Origin: Limanda limanda
Lineage: Eukaryota; Chordata; Actinopteri; Pleuronectiformes; Pleuronectidae
Length of the DNA stretch: 64,000 bases
Reading direction: 5' to 3'
Assembly (NCBI RefSeq): GCF_963576545.1
Contig: NC_083636.1
Location: 5,200,856-5,264,855 of the forward strand
Under the pieces are notes generated by a model that saw only the letters and a list, made by a program, of their open reading frames with translations, searched no databases and had not been told where the DNA came from. The position numbers and the translations under genes were made by a program. Positions 10,401-23,450 of the stretch are shown piece after piece; position 1 is the stretch's first letter, and each line of letters begins with the position of its first letter.

Positions 10401-13400
10401 CATAACCATCCCTGCAGATCATATAATTACCTGCTAATAAGACTCCACATGCAGCTTTTAAGATCCTCATCTTGGGGTGAGCGTTCCTGATGGTGGTGGT
10501 GTAACGTCGCTTCTAACTCAAATCTATAAATTCATCTTTACTTGCGGGAGCGAGAGAACATTTACAGTCCAATTTTACAGCGGCGCTCTAAACATCTCTT
10601 ATTGCACTGCATAAAGCACGGTGAATGGAGGTGAGTTAACCCAGATAATAAACGTGATTTGTTTTGCCTCTTTTCGTGTCTACAGTGCACTTCTTTAAGT
10701 GGCAGAGTAAGAGGAATGACCTCTCATAAAATCCTAATTAAGGTAATGTGTGAATGAGCAGCGGAGCCTCCTGGACGCTGATGGTGATAAATGTCCGTCC
10801 CCGCGAAAAAAGCTGTGCTGAAGGTGAAAGTTGCTCTCGAGTTCAGGTTGCCCACTGAGCCTTATTATCGCCGAGCCGACGGAGGAAACACCGGAGCTGA
10901 TGCGTCGGCTTTGGACACAGAAACAAAAAGAAGTAATGAGGCGGTTGTAGCCGCAGCCCGTCGTCACCCTCCGGGGGGAGAAGCAAAAGGGAAAAGGACA
11001 GTGCCGAGCATTTGATGAGATTTAGTGGAATAAACTCAAGCAGGCGACTTTGACAATTCATTCCCTGAAAGCCAAAAAGTAATGTCTCCATCGGCGTCGG
11101 AGAAAGACGATGGGTTTTGACGTGCGAGCAGCGATTCCCAGGGACCTGCTTGTCTATTCGCATCAAGGGCCTGAAAAGCAGTGACTCTCAAAGAGCTGTG
11201 TGCTTTAATTTGACAATCCCCAAATATGTTTTTAAAGAAAGAAGAACAAAAGCCCAGCCGAGTGTGTCAGGTTTGTTTTCTCTCCTCCTCACACATCCTG
11301 GAAAGTGCTTTTTTTTTGTATTTTTTTCCAAGATGCCGAATCTAGGCTTTGGCAATTTATCACAAAGCCCCGAGATTTCAGGCCTGGCCTATTTAGTGCT
11401 GTCCAGGTTTCTGAGCATTCAGAGCAGATTTATCAACATCCACTCTCACTCAGGACCGGTGATGGAGGAATCCACTCGCTCATCCGTGTCATCCACGTCA
11501 TTATCTTTCTAGATTCTATTCTTTTGATGGATCTGAGCAGAGCCTGAAATGTCCCGATGAGACTGGAGATGCTCTCATAATGGAATCAAAGGTCTCATTA
11601 ATTATTGCGGCCGCAGCCTCAACACGTCGAGAAGAGGAATAAGGCAAAATAAAAGGGACATACTGTACATCCTTGAGAATAATAAGAAACAAACATGGGA
11701 CTAATGGAGGATTCACGTGGGAATAAGAAAAAAGGACAAATTCAGCAATTACACAAATCACAGAGCGTCTCGGGTCAAACTGAAAGCCTGTGTGGAAATC
11801 ACTTTAATTACAGCAGGGAAAACTTTCACCATGCCGACTTCGTCCCAACTCAATTATTATCGTTAGAATAATAATTTTGTGACAACGTGCTAGTGAGAAT
11901 CAAGCCAATGTTTGTTTCAATTATTGAAGATTCCACCTCTCGAAAAAGTCATTTCTCCAGTAAACATTTGCACAGACGCCCCAGAGTTTGCAGCATGTGG
12001 TTTCATTTTGATAAAGATTCTTATTAAAACCACCGCTGACGGATGATTCTACGTCGTTCTGTCTCTTTGTGTCTTCTCCTTTATCTCCTTTGTCCCTCGG
12101 TGCCAGAGCACCAGCCACCGCCCACGAGAGAGCATTGTTTATACCAGGGCAGGGCAAGCCGCTGTCAGCCTCCGTGTTCTCCCTTCACTCCCTCGTCTTT
12201 GTGCACTTCTAATTAACTGAGATTTTGCTTGGCTGAGTTTCAAAAGGCCACTGGAGAAAACAGCTCGACTCGGCCGCGAGTCACTCAATCTCTCGTCTGA
12301 ATTATGGCTTTTTAAAAGTCAAGGCATTATGGGATTGCCAAATGGTGAGGATAAAATACAACAATGTACCAATTATGTGAAAAAAATGGGAAGTTATGAG
12401 ATGCGGGTTCACAGCTGTACACGGTTCACTAACGTGCAGCTGAAGGCAGCATGTGCTGTAAAGCAAAAGGAGAAATAAACATAAGACGTGCACGGTGCTG
12501 TTCTTTCGCTTTAATATAAAACCCCCAAAAAGCAAACTTAAAGGAAATTAATGCAGCCAATTTAATAAACCTCTCTCGGCAAAGTGTCCCCGGACAAATG
12601 AGAAGAAGTCGAACAAATGCAAAAATCTAAGCTGCCGTTGCCAAATAAAAAATAAGAACCTCACTTAAACCAATAACATCATAAATAGCAGAATCTGCAA
12701 TTTATATCCAATGCATACTTCAGTGCAGTGACTTTTATCCAAGCTGTCGATGCCCTGTTAATTTTCAAACTATGTGCTGTAAAAAAGTAAAATGCAAATT
12801 TTTGCCGCAGCAGTCTCATCCAGAGCCGGTTTGCCGACAGAGGGATCGCGGCCCCTCCAGCGGAGTCGGACTCGACCATCACAGCCGAACAGTAATGAGC
12901 TGCTTCACTGATCAGGACGGATTATTACCATGATAAAAAGTAGGTAGAAAGTTTAAGTCTGGTGAGGGAGCAGAGGAAAGATAGCAGCTACGACTGAAGG
13001 TGAAAAATGTTTTCTGACCCTTTGCAGACATTTGGAGTCGTTGTAAAGAGGTAACTTTTGTTATCTTTGGCTGAAGGTGAAGCAAGGCTGCATGTGTATT
13101 ACTTGAAACTTTAAAATATTCTTGATGTTAGAATCTCGGCCTGATGCGCTCCGACTGTCAGAGGTCGCTCTGCGTTCACGGCCTCCTCAGAAGTTCCCAT
13201 TTCCCAAGTTGTGAAGTTCAGGACTCTGTAAATATAATGTTTCATGTTTACCTGTTTAGAGTGTTTAACACCTTGACAAATCTTTCTAATGTTCACATAA
13301 TAAGAAAGAGCAAAGAAAAAGCATGAAAACATCTGTATTCGATGAATTGTTCCTATTAATGCTAAATTTGACAAATTCCTATTAAAAGCTTCTGTTGAGA

Positions 13401-13492
13401 GCTGTCAAAATTTTCTAGTAAACATGGCTGGTTACTGGGGAGGTGACAGGTGAACCAGCTTTTAAACCTGAAGTTTCCCGGATCATTTCCTG
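10401..13492. other. Unique, TAAT-rich DNA, no gene recognised
   Basis: No coding gene is recognised. Open frames on both strands around 10734-11166 overlap and have no recognisable domains. The stretch about 11560-11680 is rich in paired TAAT/ATTA words beside a NotI-like GCGGCCGC and reads like a candidate conserved regulatory element; sequence alone cannot show this. Poly-T runs near 11308-11330 are not flanked by visible duplications. Confidence 0.5.
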
Positions 13493-13535
13493 CTCAGTAG
13501 AAACACGTTCGGGGTCCAAACGTGTTTCTACTGAG
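13493..13535. repeat. Perfect 17-bp inverted repeat with 9-bp loop
   Basis: The arms are CTCAGTAGAAACACGTT at 13493-13509 and AACGTGTTTCTACTGAG at 13519-13535, separated by cggggtcca. All 17 pairs are Watson-Crick. The stem is too short for a typical microRNA precursor and no U run follows it. It could extrude as a cruciform, be the centre of a small palindromic element, or mark a repair event. Chance is very unlikely for a perfect 17-bp stem with so short a loop. Confidence 0.9.
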
Positions 13536-16500
13536 TCGTGACATGAATTTGAAAAGTTTAAATGTCTCAAAGATAAAACAACAGAGGAACAACTTCCTGA
13601 AACGTGATGATAAACTTCTCTGAAGCTTCAAAACATTTGAAGGTAAAATGGTGTTTTATTACTGATTTTGGCTTCCCTTTTAAAGACCTTGCTTATCGTC
13701 CATCTTCCCAGTCCATCGTTCATCTCAGTTCTCTAGGTGGTCTTTACCCTGAACTGTTTGTACGTGCTGTGTAGCGGAGCGGCCACGTGGCAGCGGGTCT
13801 CGCACACACGTACGTTTCACAGAGCAGTCGGAGTTGTGCTCTGAATGTACCGACTCTGTGCTGAGCCTGGTGTTTGCCCATGGGAAGAGATAAGGTCAGA
13901 GCCCAGACGTTACATATCAACACTGAGCATACTCTGTGTATTCACTTAAATAAATCAGTTCCACGTGGGCTGGCAAACTCCTTTCCAATTTCTGTGACAT
14001 TGTAATTAAGGTATTGTCAACTCACTCCCACGCTCGGAGCATGATTAAGAGACAATCTGTAATTGTTTTTCTGGATGTGCTCCTCCTATGATTTCCCAGT
14101 TTGTTTCCCGTTTTCTTTTGTCACAGCTCATTAAATATTTACTGAAGTTAATGCGGGAGCAAGGCGGCGGCGCCACCGCCTGTAGCTGAGCTGATGGAGC
14201 CGCACAGTCATTGTCGTGCGTTGTGTAAACATTGTTTTACACCGTCGGTTGCTGACGTGAATCGGGAAGAGGAGAAATGAGGAAGGGAAATGTTTATTGT
14301 CGAGCGACGGAGGAAGTGGAGGGAGAGACGAGAGGTGGAAGGGACGGTTACTGAGGTTTGGTTTGAGGATTTGTCTCGACCGACCAACACAGTCAACACG
14401 CATCTCTGATAACACGGGTGTGCTGCACAAATAAGTCGATTTTATGTAGTTAAACTTTTGTCCTTTACTTCCGTGTCCTGTGTTTTAAAGCAAACATCCT
14501 TCACTTCAACCTCCAACTTCAGAACATGCACAAGAAGTTTATCCAAGTTTCTTTTTATAGGTTTGATTTCTCCCTGCTCCTTCTTCGCTGTAGCCTGGTA
14601 ACCAGAAGAGAGTGAAGTGCACCACAGAGCTGCATAACATGTCAAGTATGTTTTAGCCTTTGATTTCATCTAAAAGTTACATTAAACATGTGCATTTGAA
14701 GCACCTAATGCATGCGAAAGTGCACAGCTAAGTCGGGAGTTTGTTTTGTATTTTCATGAATTGGTCACATTGAACTGCCCACACAATCTTACAGACTTCC
14801 TGAGTAGTTTATTCAAGTGTTCTGCTGTGTTCCGGAAGAACTATGAGTCATACACAGATCACAGGACATTGGTATGGTCTTTTCACTCTTGGGCTAATAT
14901 ATGGTCTTGAGCATGAAGTCAGTAAATTGTCCCTTTATCGCCTTCCTTGGTGACCATGGTTCCTGTGCACTTCTCCGAGGCATTTCAGGCATTTGAGATG
15001 CTGACCTTCCCGAACAGAACTGATCCTCTAGCCTCTAGGGCCGCCGCTGCCTTCAAATTGTATAACAAGCTGTAATTTCTCCTTCTTAGCTTCAATCATG
15101 TCCATATCCCTCAGCAAGTGCTTCATCCCGGCCACCACAGCACTCTCCCTTTGCCTGCAGGGCTAAATCAATGAATCAAGTGAAAGGATGACAGGTTGGG
15201 AGAGCGAGAGTTCGAGATAGACATCGGGAGGAAAACAGAGAATGAGAAGTTAATCCCCACAGCTCGGTATTATTTCATATCTGCTGCCGAGTAGAGTCGA
15301 GGAAACCCAGTCACCCTTTTGTCTTAAGGCCGTCCAGGGACGCTCTGACACTAAAGGTCATTCAGCTGATGCCTTTACACACTTCTGTCCCTCGCTGTCA
15401 GTGCCTCTTGCACCGTGCCATTTATCTTAAGTCTCGGTGAAACGCTTCAACAGAGGCCGTGCTCTCTGTTCTGCTGCCACAGGAAAGAGAGCTCCCGAAA
15501 GAACCTGGACTTAATGTAACGGGTTCACACACGTGACAGAGATGGCACGGTGAGACGACATTCTGAGGTGTGGCATGGAAATCTAGTTTAAACCCTTTAA
15601 AAGCACATAATCCTCATATTTAGTGCTAAATGTAACATGTGGGAACACGTGTGTATAAGATAAGAGAATGTAAGATGTTTATTTAGTACAAGTCTGTCAG
15701 TTTTTGCTTGTTTTTATGGAAGAAACTGTCAACAGGCAGTTATTTCCATACCATATTTCAAATTATCCACAAGCTGAACATATCAGTGCAAAGGTCATCG
15801 TTCAAGTTCAAGCCTGTTTACTTATGTTAAGGATTAGATAGAATTTGTTGCATGAATTGCCTTGTGTTTGTGTTTGAGTATCTTTGTGTGTTTCTCACCC
15901 TCTGGTAAAGAGACAGCAGCAACCCCAGAGGAACACGAGGGACTAAGTTTAGAAGCAAAATCAAGATGAAGAGATCATGCTCATAAATAGAATGGAAAAC
16001 ATTCCCCACGGCTGCTTTCCTCCTCTACCTGAAACCAAGGTTTTGTTTATTACACATAAATTCCTATCACACGTGTTGATTAATAGATTTACACCCACTA
16101 CATACTCTCCTCTAAGTCTTGGATGTATTGGACCATACCGCATTTTATTCAGAAATGAAAGAGATGCAATGAAAAAGGAAAATACTCACACAGGAGGCTG
16201 CCATGACCCAGAGGAACAGGATCAGCAGGCGTCTCTGTCTGCTCTGCTCCACAACTCCAAAGATGCATTTTAGCAATAGTAATTTCCCAGCTCTGTCTAC
16301 CATTATGATCTTTTTGTATTTGATAGAAACTTCACCCGGTGCTCTGGCTCTCCGGAGCAACTATGCGAACTATGTTCTGTTCAGATGCCGATGATTGTTG
16401 AAAATCATCCACCCCCCCCCCTCTAATCACCCACCAGCTCTTCAACAGCCAGCGAAGGTTGAAGTCGTCCTGCATTCATCGGATTATTAAGAAGTCTTTA

Positions 16501-19377
16501 TGATCACAGAGCACATCTCACTTCTCAGCTAAACACTGAACATCCTATTGTTGAAGGTTCAACCCGTCTTTGCAGTGAAGGACTAGTTTGGTACTTGTGT
16601 TATTTTTCTCAAACTAAAGATTGAATTTGGCAGAAATTGTTGCCGAACGTCCTTCGGGAGTCTGAACATCATGTCTCAGTTTGAGTAAAGAACAAATGTG
16701 ATTTATTGAACAAAGGGTTCTCGGTGAATCTTGAATTAAATGCCGCAAACTTCAGGGAATGTAATTGGCAAGTTTCCATTTCCCTTCATGATGCTGCAGC
16801 TGGATTCCAAAGCGAGGTGGTACTGGAACTGATTTATTACGAAAGCTTGGCACTTGTTTGTTTCTGTAATACTCAATTTCAGCCACAAGAGGTGATCACG
16901 GTTTCCTCGTGGCGATTTTAACTTCACACTGACCTTTGTTGTCCTCCTGCAAACTCTGGCAATTCAGCAGGAATCACAGCTTTGGTTCATGCGCAACTAC
17001 TTAAATAAAAAGCCATCACACTCTTTAGATAAACCTCTCACTCTGCTGTACGCTACAATGCTCTCGCTAATTTGTTCATAATGCCGGGGTTCACAGTGTG
17101 TGTCTCTCAAAGTTGTTCACAGCCGGGTGGAGTCGATGCCACCTGCTCCGCTGAAGATGTTTTTGTGGTGTGAAATTTCCAGAGAGGGGTGTAAATTCAC
17201 CCCGCCCCCCCCTCTCTCTGTTATGAGCTGTAAAGTCTGTAAACAACTGGGTTGTCACAGTATTCAGGGACAGGACCTGGGAGTACGACCCCGGAGGCAG
17301 GCGTTCAAGAAAAGAACAAAAATTGTTTATTTATTTTTAAAATACTTAAATTCACCGTGTAGAATAGGAAAAATCGGTGTCACTCATCCGCGACTAATTG
17401 GTTTTATAAACGTGTTGAGAGAACTTGGAAGCTTTTATTCGCTACGCTTAATGATGGAGGAACTCAGAAGAGAACTGTTCTCTATGGAGCTCAATCACCC
17501 GGCGTCTCTCTGCTCGCTTCAACCCTGAAGTCTCTCTCAGGAGAAGTGGACGCACACATTGCTGAGTCATGAGTCAAAGCAGATGTGCAGGAATAGTTAC
17601 ATGCTAAAAAAAAAATGCTGTTATTTGCCTTCACCTAACCAGATATCCTGCACTAAGTTTAGTTAATATCTTAATTCTTTTAATCAGGATCCTTTGGACA
17701 GTTTGAGTAATGGGAACTCTTCTGCTAAACCCCAATCTTTCCAATTCCGTCTTTTCTATTTATGGCATAATTTTAAATTGTCAAAACATCTGTCCCGACG
17801 GACTTGACTTGAAAGATGGCACTTATAGAGCTGGACTTTCCCAGATATGAAGTCACTTGAACTGACATTCTGGAGGGCATAGCCCCTTTTTTACGAATGA
17901 ATTAGTAATGACGGTGTCAGCATCTGGCCGGTTCAGACTCTGGGAGGCAAGTTTCATATTCCTCCTTGATTCCAGCTCAAAGTAGTTTTAGTTGTGGCAA
18001 AATGACAGTAACTGGCACACACACTCGCAAGCAGGCACTTTCTTTGCAATTTCAAGCAGACGAGTAAAGTGCACAGGGTCAGACTGAGACTAAATCAAAA
18101 AAGCACGCCAAAGGGGATTTCTGAAAAGGGCCCAGAAGCAGACGGGAAGGAGAGAGGCTCCTGAAATAGGCGCCCGACCGCAGGCTTATACTTCTATTCT
18201 GCTACGACTGGACCGAGTGAATGAAAGGATAAATGAACCGACTGAAACTCGACCGTGACACCGAGAGGAACATTCACACACAGGAGACAGAAGTACGCGG
18301 ATTAAAGTGAAGCGTATCCTCCGAATTAACTGTCGTCAAAAGTCGGTTTCAATTTGCACACAACTCGTACAGTGCAGTGATCTGCTGTTTAACCAGTGTT
18401 TTACTGAGGCTTTGATTTTTGATTTGTCATATTAAGGTTCCTCTACGGTTGTCTGCCTGAAATACTGCCGTGCTACAAAGTGGCGTCAACATAAATCCTT
18501 CAGTTTGGGTATTTGTCTGTTTTTTGGGAGGTTCTGTAGAACTCGTGAGAATGTGACTGATGTTTTATTGAGTTGTTTTGACTTCAAGATTTGTCTTTGT
18601 GCATCTGATGTTTCCTGGTGCATTTCCTTGCCCCCCCCACCACCATCCGCCATCGCTTCTAATCTGGCTGCCAGTCAGCCCTTCTGGTTTTCAAAGGCTC
18701 CGGAGCATGAAACAGAGACTCTGAACAAGGGCCAGATTTTAATTCTCTGATCTTCCCTCCTCACTTCCTTATATCTCAGTCAGCCTCACTGTTTGTGTCT
18801 CTCTGTTTTCCTGATCGTTAGAGTGGCGGAGAGAAAAAGCAACCGTGGCACCGCGGAGAAGACACACAACTTTGTATAGTTTAGGGGTTTTTTTATACTA
18901 ATGACACAATGTGTTGACTGGAAAGCTTTCTCAATGACATCAAACGGTTAGAAAGGCCTTTGTCGTGGTGTTTACAAAGTTTAAACACTTGGTTATGGTA
19001 GAGAAAGAGTCATTGGCTTGATTCAAAAAAAGAATGGAAAAGAAAAGTAAGTGTTTTCCTGTGTCTGTGAACTTTGGCTCTGGTGACATAACACAGGATT
19101 CATACAAATTAGCCTTAACACAGCCAAACTGGGACAGTTACACTAGACTTGTGTTTATTAGTGTTACCATGACAATGATACCGTATTCCAGTGCAGCTAG
19201 TCTGATGGTTTGGTTCAGAGGGAATGGAAATTGTATTTTTATGGTTGAATAACACATCACAAACTGATTTAATTATGACTATTTGTAAGATATGGAAAGT
19301 CTGCAGTTAGTAAAACTGCTTAGCAATGTGAATATGAGTCTAAATTGTTGTTTATTTGTATGTTGGCCATGTGAATA
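13536..19377. other. Long unique stretch, no gene recognised
   Basis: I see no coding gene, RNA gene or intact mobile element in this 5.8-kb stretch. The longest frame, 142 codons at 17100-17528, has no recognisable family. It crosses an A/T-rich patch (17320-17350) that reads like antisense untranslated sequence, possibly an unrecognised retroposed piece. C runs occur at about 16411-16420, 17204-17211 and 18631-18638. AT-rich, homeodomain-type words are common at 14000-14160 and 16700-16900. Confidence 0.5.
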
Positions 19378-19415
19378 GGCTGGTGACCAGTCCAGGGAAT
19401 CAGCTGGGAATTGAA
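19378..19415 (-). repeat. Short fragment of a widespread teleost repeat
   Basis: The text 'ggctggtgaccagtccaggg' followed by 'aatcagctgggaattgaat' resembles the reverse complement of a common fish repeat whose forward strand reads like 'CCCAGCTGA...CCTGGACAGGTCACCAGTC'. The text between the two parts appears deleted. It is a worn fragment in minus orientation with no visible ends. Identification is by memory of the family wording, with no search made. Confidence 0.45.
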
Positions 19416-22400
19416 TCATTAACGTCCAGTACAATGGTTGTGACAATCAGATTCATTTTAATTTCTCTGCACACAGCCATATACTGAAATGGAAAATCTT
19501 CTTGGGCAAGATTAAAAAGCTTGTCTGAAACAATTCTGCAGGCAACTTCTCTTATAGATACAGAATCATCCTATATCTATATAAAGCCTTCCTAACTTCA
19601 TCTGTAACAGTTTCATGAGGCAAATCAGAGGTATTGAATCAATATATTTACAGAGTCATATCTGTCTCATCCGTCAAAAAGTTAAACAACTTTCTAACTG
19701 AAGAATCTGAATTCTACCACCAGGCACCAGATTGATGTCAGTCTGCTGTTCTCTCATTCTTCTGTCTCTTCAACAGAAAGCAGTTCTGTTCATTATTCCC
19801 CAAAATGTTGAGCTGATGGAATCTTTTCGTAAACAAGTACATTACTTTGTTTGTTACATCAACTATTTTGTTCTTCTTTTACCGATCTGAACAAACACCA
19901 AAGTGATGATTGAGTTCAGGTTATTTAAGATAAAAAACTACTATCAATAGTTTTGTTTTATTAAAAGAATCCTGGTGAGCTTTGTGTACATCTCACTCTG
20001 CTGGAATGCATCGCCGACTCTTTTGCTTATCGTCAGCTGTGACTCTGGGGATCATGAAAACAGGAGGGCTGGAGAAACAGACATCAAACAGCCGAGGAGG
20101 CGTCTTGTGTATCTGCCTGTGTGTTCCGCTGCGAGCTCGGCCCGCGCTATCATGGCCAGCGTCTATCTGTCGGTGCAGGGAGTGAACTAACCTGCAGAGG
20201 GGAGATAAAGAGAAATGGGTTCAGTTGCCTCCATCTGAGAAAGCGTGCTTGTTAGAGCGGAGAATCCATTCCCGTTTTCCCCGGGACCTTTTGATCTGGG
20301 ATTACACAGGAAGCTCTGAGATGAGAGCTCTGCATTTGGCCGGGGAGAGCTCATGATGGAGCCGCCCGAGGTGTCCGCGGCCTCTGAAGTGAGAGCCGCT
20401 GCCGAGGCCGCTGTGAAGCCGGCGTGCACGCTCGTAAGTGGATTATTATATGATTGCCAATTTTCATCAGAGAAGAAGAATGGAAAGGGAGGGAAAAGGG
20501 GTCTGGTAGAAATCGCCCGTAGCAACAACCAACCCGAGAACACACTCTTATCAATTTACCTGAAACTTACAGGGAGGAAGCATTGTTTGCCTTTTTATTT
20601 TTCATATTATGTAACTCTCCACATGTCGTTGTTCTCTGCAGCGATTTCTTCTAAGTGATTAAAAGACTGTCAAAACAACTCTGGTTTCAACTCTGTAAAG
20701 GTTAAGTGTGGTGCCATCCTGGAGGAGGCTTGGGTTTGATGTAGAAAAACAGTTGCAAGGTGTTTTGACTCCACTGCCTCAGATGTTACAGAACAAGCTC
20801 TGACAAGCTGATCAACAGGTGCCCGTCGCTCAAATGCATTATTAATCGTTCAACAGTTATTTTAAAAGAGATCCCTGTGCCAGAAGCATGGTTTATAAGG
20901 GATGTACTCTCTTAATCTTCTGGGGTGTGTGTTGGGCGGAACATCTAATAAACATGTCATCAGTTCCCTATAAAAGCCAGATAATGATTGTTGTTATAAG
21001 GGCAGATCTGCCAGAATGAAAAGAGACAATGGATTGGATTGAATGCAAAGTTAATTTGATTTTATCAAGCCTACGTAGAGATGAGTGTCAGCCTGTTGTG
21101 CTGCAGCCAATGCATGCACTAGTATTAGTATTTTGACAGTTTAACCTTTAAAATAATAGTAAAATATTGCACAACAAAAACCTGTTGCAAAGTGGTTCAG
21201 CTCCCTCTAGATAGTAATGTGCCCCAATGAGCACATTTTGCAGGTACACAACAATTTTCTAAATACGGTTCCAAGCCTCCGACCAAAGCTGATTATCAGA
21301 GACACTCCTCTATCTTTAGATTCTATCAACAGTATTGTTGACAGTAAAATGATGCAGAACTTTGGAAAGGTGCTTCATAACTGTTTTTGTCTGTGTTTGA
21401 AACTATGCTCTATGTTTGGTAAAACAAAGAAAATATACATATGTACAATTATTAATCAGCACTTTAAAATCTTGATAGAAACTTGAGAAGCATGTGATGA
21501 GATGTATAACACTGTAGTCTGCAATATCACTACTTTATCAATGTTTAACCAAGAATACCATCTTTTCAGAACCATGACCAAGTATTGTCAGTGCCTTTAT
21601 ATAACCACAGAGATTATGCTTCACATGCTGCAGAGAAAGAATTGTTAGGAAAGCAAATTAAAAATATTGCTCAATGTTAGTGAACATTTGGCAAATCTGA
21701 TTAATTAATCATTTCTCATTTAAAAATCACATTTGCATAAATATTTCTGTCAAATGCATTTCAATTGCCAGATGGGAAATTAATTCTGCACAGTCCCGTC
21801 GACTGTTTGATTCCTCTGTTCCATTTCCAAAACCCGTTTTCAAAGCTCCGGTTGTTTCTGAGAGTCAGTCAGCAGACAGGACTGTCAGAGCGGTGAAGGA
21901 AGAAGTCAGAATCTGGAGCTTTCCTCACGATGAACCTCTAATACCGAAATGACTCCTGCTTCAGAAACCCTTCCACCTCGCAGCTTAACAATATGGATGC
22001 AGAGCAATACCTCAAAAGACCTTATCCCCACGACAAAGTTTATACATTCATTTATTCAATTGACACCCTCTCTCTCTCTCCCTCTTTGCCTGCCCCTTGC
22101 ACTCCTCTCTCATGGATTCATGTTGTGATCCTAACATTATAAATGGCTTCTGTGGCAGCGCTTGGATTAAATTTGTTTCTGTGAGATTCATTCCAGCCCT
22201 AACTCTGCTCTCGGTGCTCATGTGGCTTGTTTTCTTGATGAATGCCCCCTGCCCCGTCAACAGTCATTTGCAAGATGTCCTCTCATAAACTCGCTCGCAG
22301 AGGGGGGGGGGGAACCCGGCACTGTAACTCTCTCTAACCTTTCGCTGAGGTCGTTCAGCTTCTCTAACAAAACTAAATCTATACGTGCATCAATTCTTAA

Positions 22401-22464
22401 TAATTACCATGATAATACATTTAAGACTAAAAAGAAAAGTCTTGTGGGATGGCTGGCCCCGGGG

Positions 22465-22467
<3 letters not shown>
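19416..22467. other. Unique DNA with one GC-rich island
   Basis: Mostly unique AT-leaning DNA. A GC-rich island at about 20190-20440 holds open frames on both strands, including an 81-bp plus-strand frame that ends exactly at a GTAAGT. This is discussed as a possible exon in the findings but is not called a gene. A G9 run lies at about 22303-22311 and a short CT run near 22069-22083. Confidence 0.5.

Positions 22468-22517
<50 letters not shown>
22468..22517 (+). repeat. (GT)25 dinucleotide array
   Basis: Fifty bases of uninterrupted GT/TG. Overlapping open frames reading poly-Cys-Val or poly-Thr-His through it are translation products of the repeat. It is likely to be polymorphic. Confidence 0.98.
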
Positions 22518-22518
<1 letters not shown>

Positions 22519-23337
22519 GGGAGTGGGCATGGCTGATTGGGTTTTGATTGATATGTTTGCTCTTTTCCTAGGGGAGCAGAAAGAGGAGTATTTAATGCCC
22601 ATTGCTTCATACAGAGTGAAGTATTGATCGCCCCGGCCTCCATCTTGCCTTTGTCACACACCCTCGGGCCCGGCGGCGCCCAGCGCTTGAATAAGATGTC
22701 ATTATGTTTCCCGTCAGCAGGAGTCATTTTCAAACAATCCGATGCCGGCGTTTCGCTCTGGTTTTGTTTGGAGCTGTATGATTAAGGCTTTGAGGATAAA
22801 ACTTCCAAATCAACAAGGAATGCATCCTGCTAACAAGTCCTGCTCCGTGTCCCCACAGCTCGGTGTAGCTGCTGTACCACGGAAATCTACTCTTCTCCAA
22901 AAAGCTATTAAAAGGACATTAAGGGGCCGTACTGTTGCAATGGGTGACAGAGACTTTTAATGCGATGAACACACACAGGGTTGTTTATTCCGGGAAACCC
23001 AGTGAAATTGCAGTTGGGGTCTCGGTAGACTAGTTCCATGTCGGAGAGAAACATCACTGAGTGTTATTGGAGGCCCGGCTCTGTGTTTACATGGCTGGGA
23101 GAAAATTAAAAAAAGAAGTGTGTAATTGTTTCGCTCGTGTCGAGTGTTTTTACGGTGCAATAGTCTCGCACAACAAATGGTAACGTTAACTAGTTCTAGG
23201 TTATTTGAAGTGACGCTAATTCTGAGAGATTACAGTCGTTTGCAGCCGAGCTGTTGATCTGTCCACAGAAGATCATGTGTGTCCTCTGAAGGAGGATTTA
23301 CTGGAAATTAAGCCGAAGAAAATGTTTTTTCTAATGT
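22518..23337. other. Unique DNA, no gene recognised
   Basis: No coding family, RNA gene or mobile-element end was identified. GC content rises around 22630-22690. Confidence 0.55.
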
Positions 23338-23450
23338 TACTCTCGCTCAGGAGGTCGAGGGGGTCGTCCACTGTAGCTTGAAGGTCGGTGGTTCAATCCC
23401 CGGCTCCTCCAGTCTGCAGTATTCAGAGTCTTGGGTAAATCTTTGCAAGT
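23338..23450 (+). mobile_element. tRNA-derived SINE, degraded, plus orientation
   Basis: The text from about 23344, GCTCAGGAGGTCGAGGG, resembles a polymerase III A box in a tRNA-like head. GGTTCAATCCC at 23390-23400 matches the B box consensus. After it, 'cggctcctccagtctgcag' and a worn version of 'GTGTCCTTGGGCAAG' follow, as in a common teleost tRNA-SINE. The 5' end is diverged and the 3' end cannot be placed. It belongs to the same or a close family as the minus-oriented copy at 26450-26716. It is not a functional tRNA: no anticodon arm or acceptor pairing is evident. Confidence 0.7.

Noticed and set aside
13493..13535. The hairpin as a microRNA precursor or a terminator
   Set aside because: The stem is shorter than usual precursors and there is no T run; bacterial-type terminators do not apply to this genome.
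17100..17528. A 142-codon frame with Cys residues (CKVCKQ)
   Set aside because: No complete zinc-finger or other domain, poly-Pro from a C run, and an A/T-rich patch in the middle.
23390..23400. B-box-like GGTTCAATCCC as a real tRNA gene
   Set aside because: The surrounding text follows a teleost SINE and lacks tRNA arm pairing.
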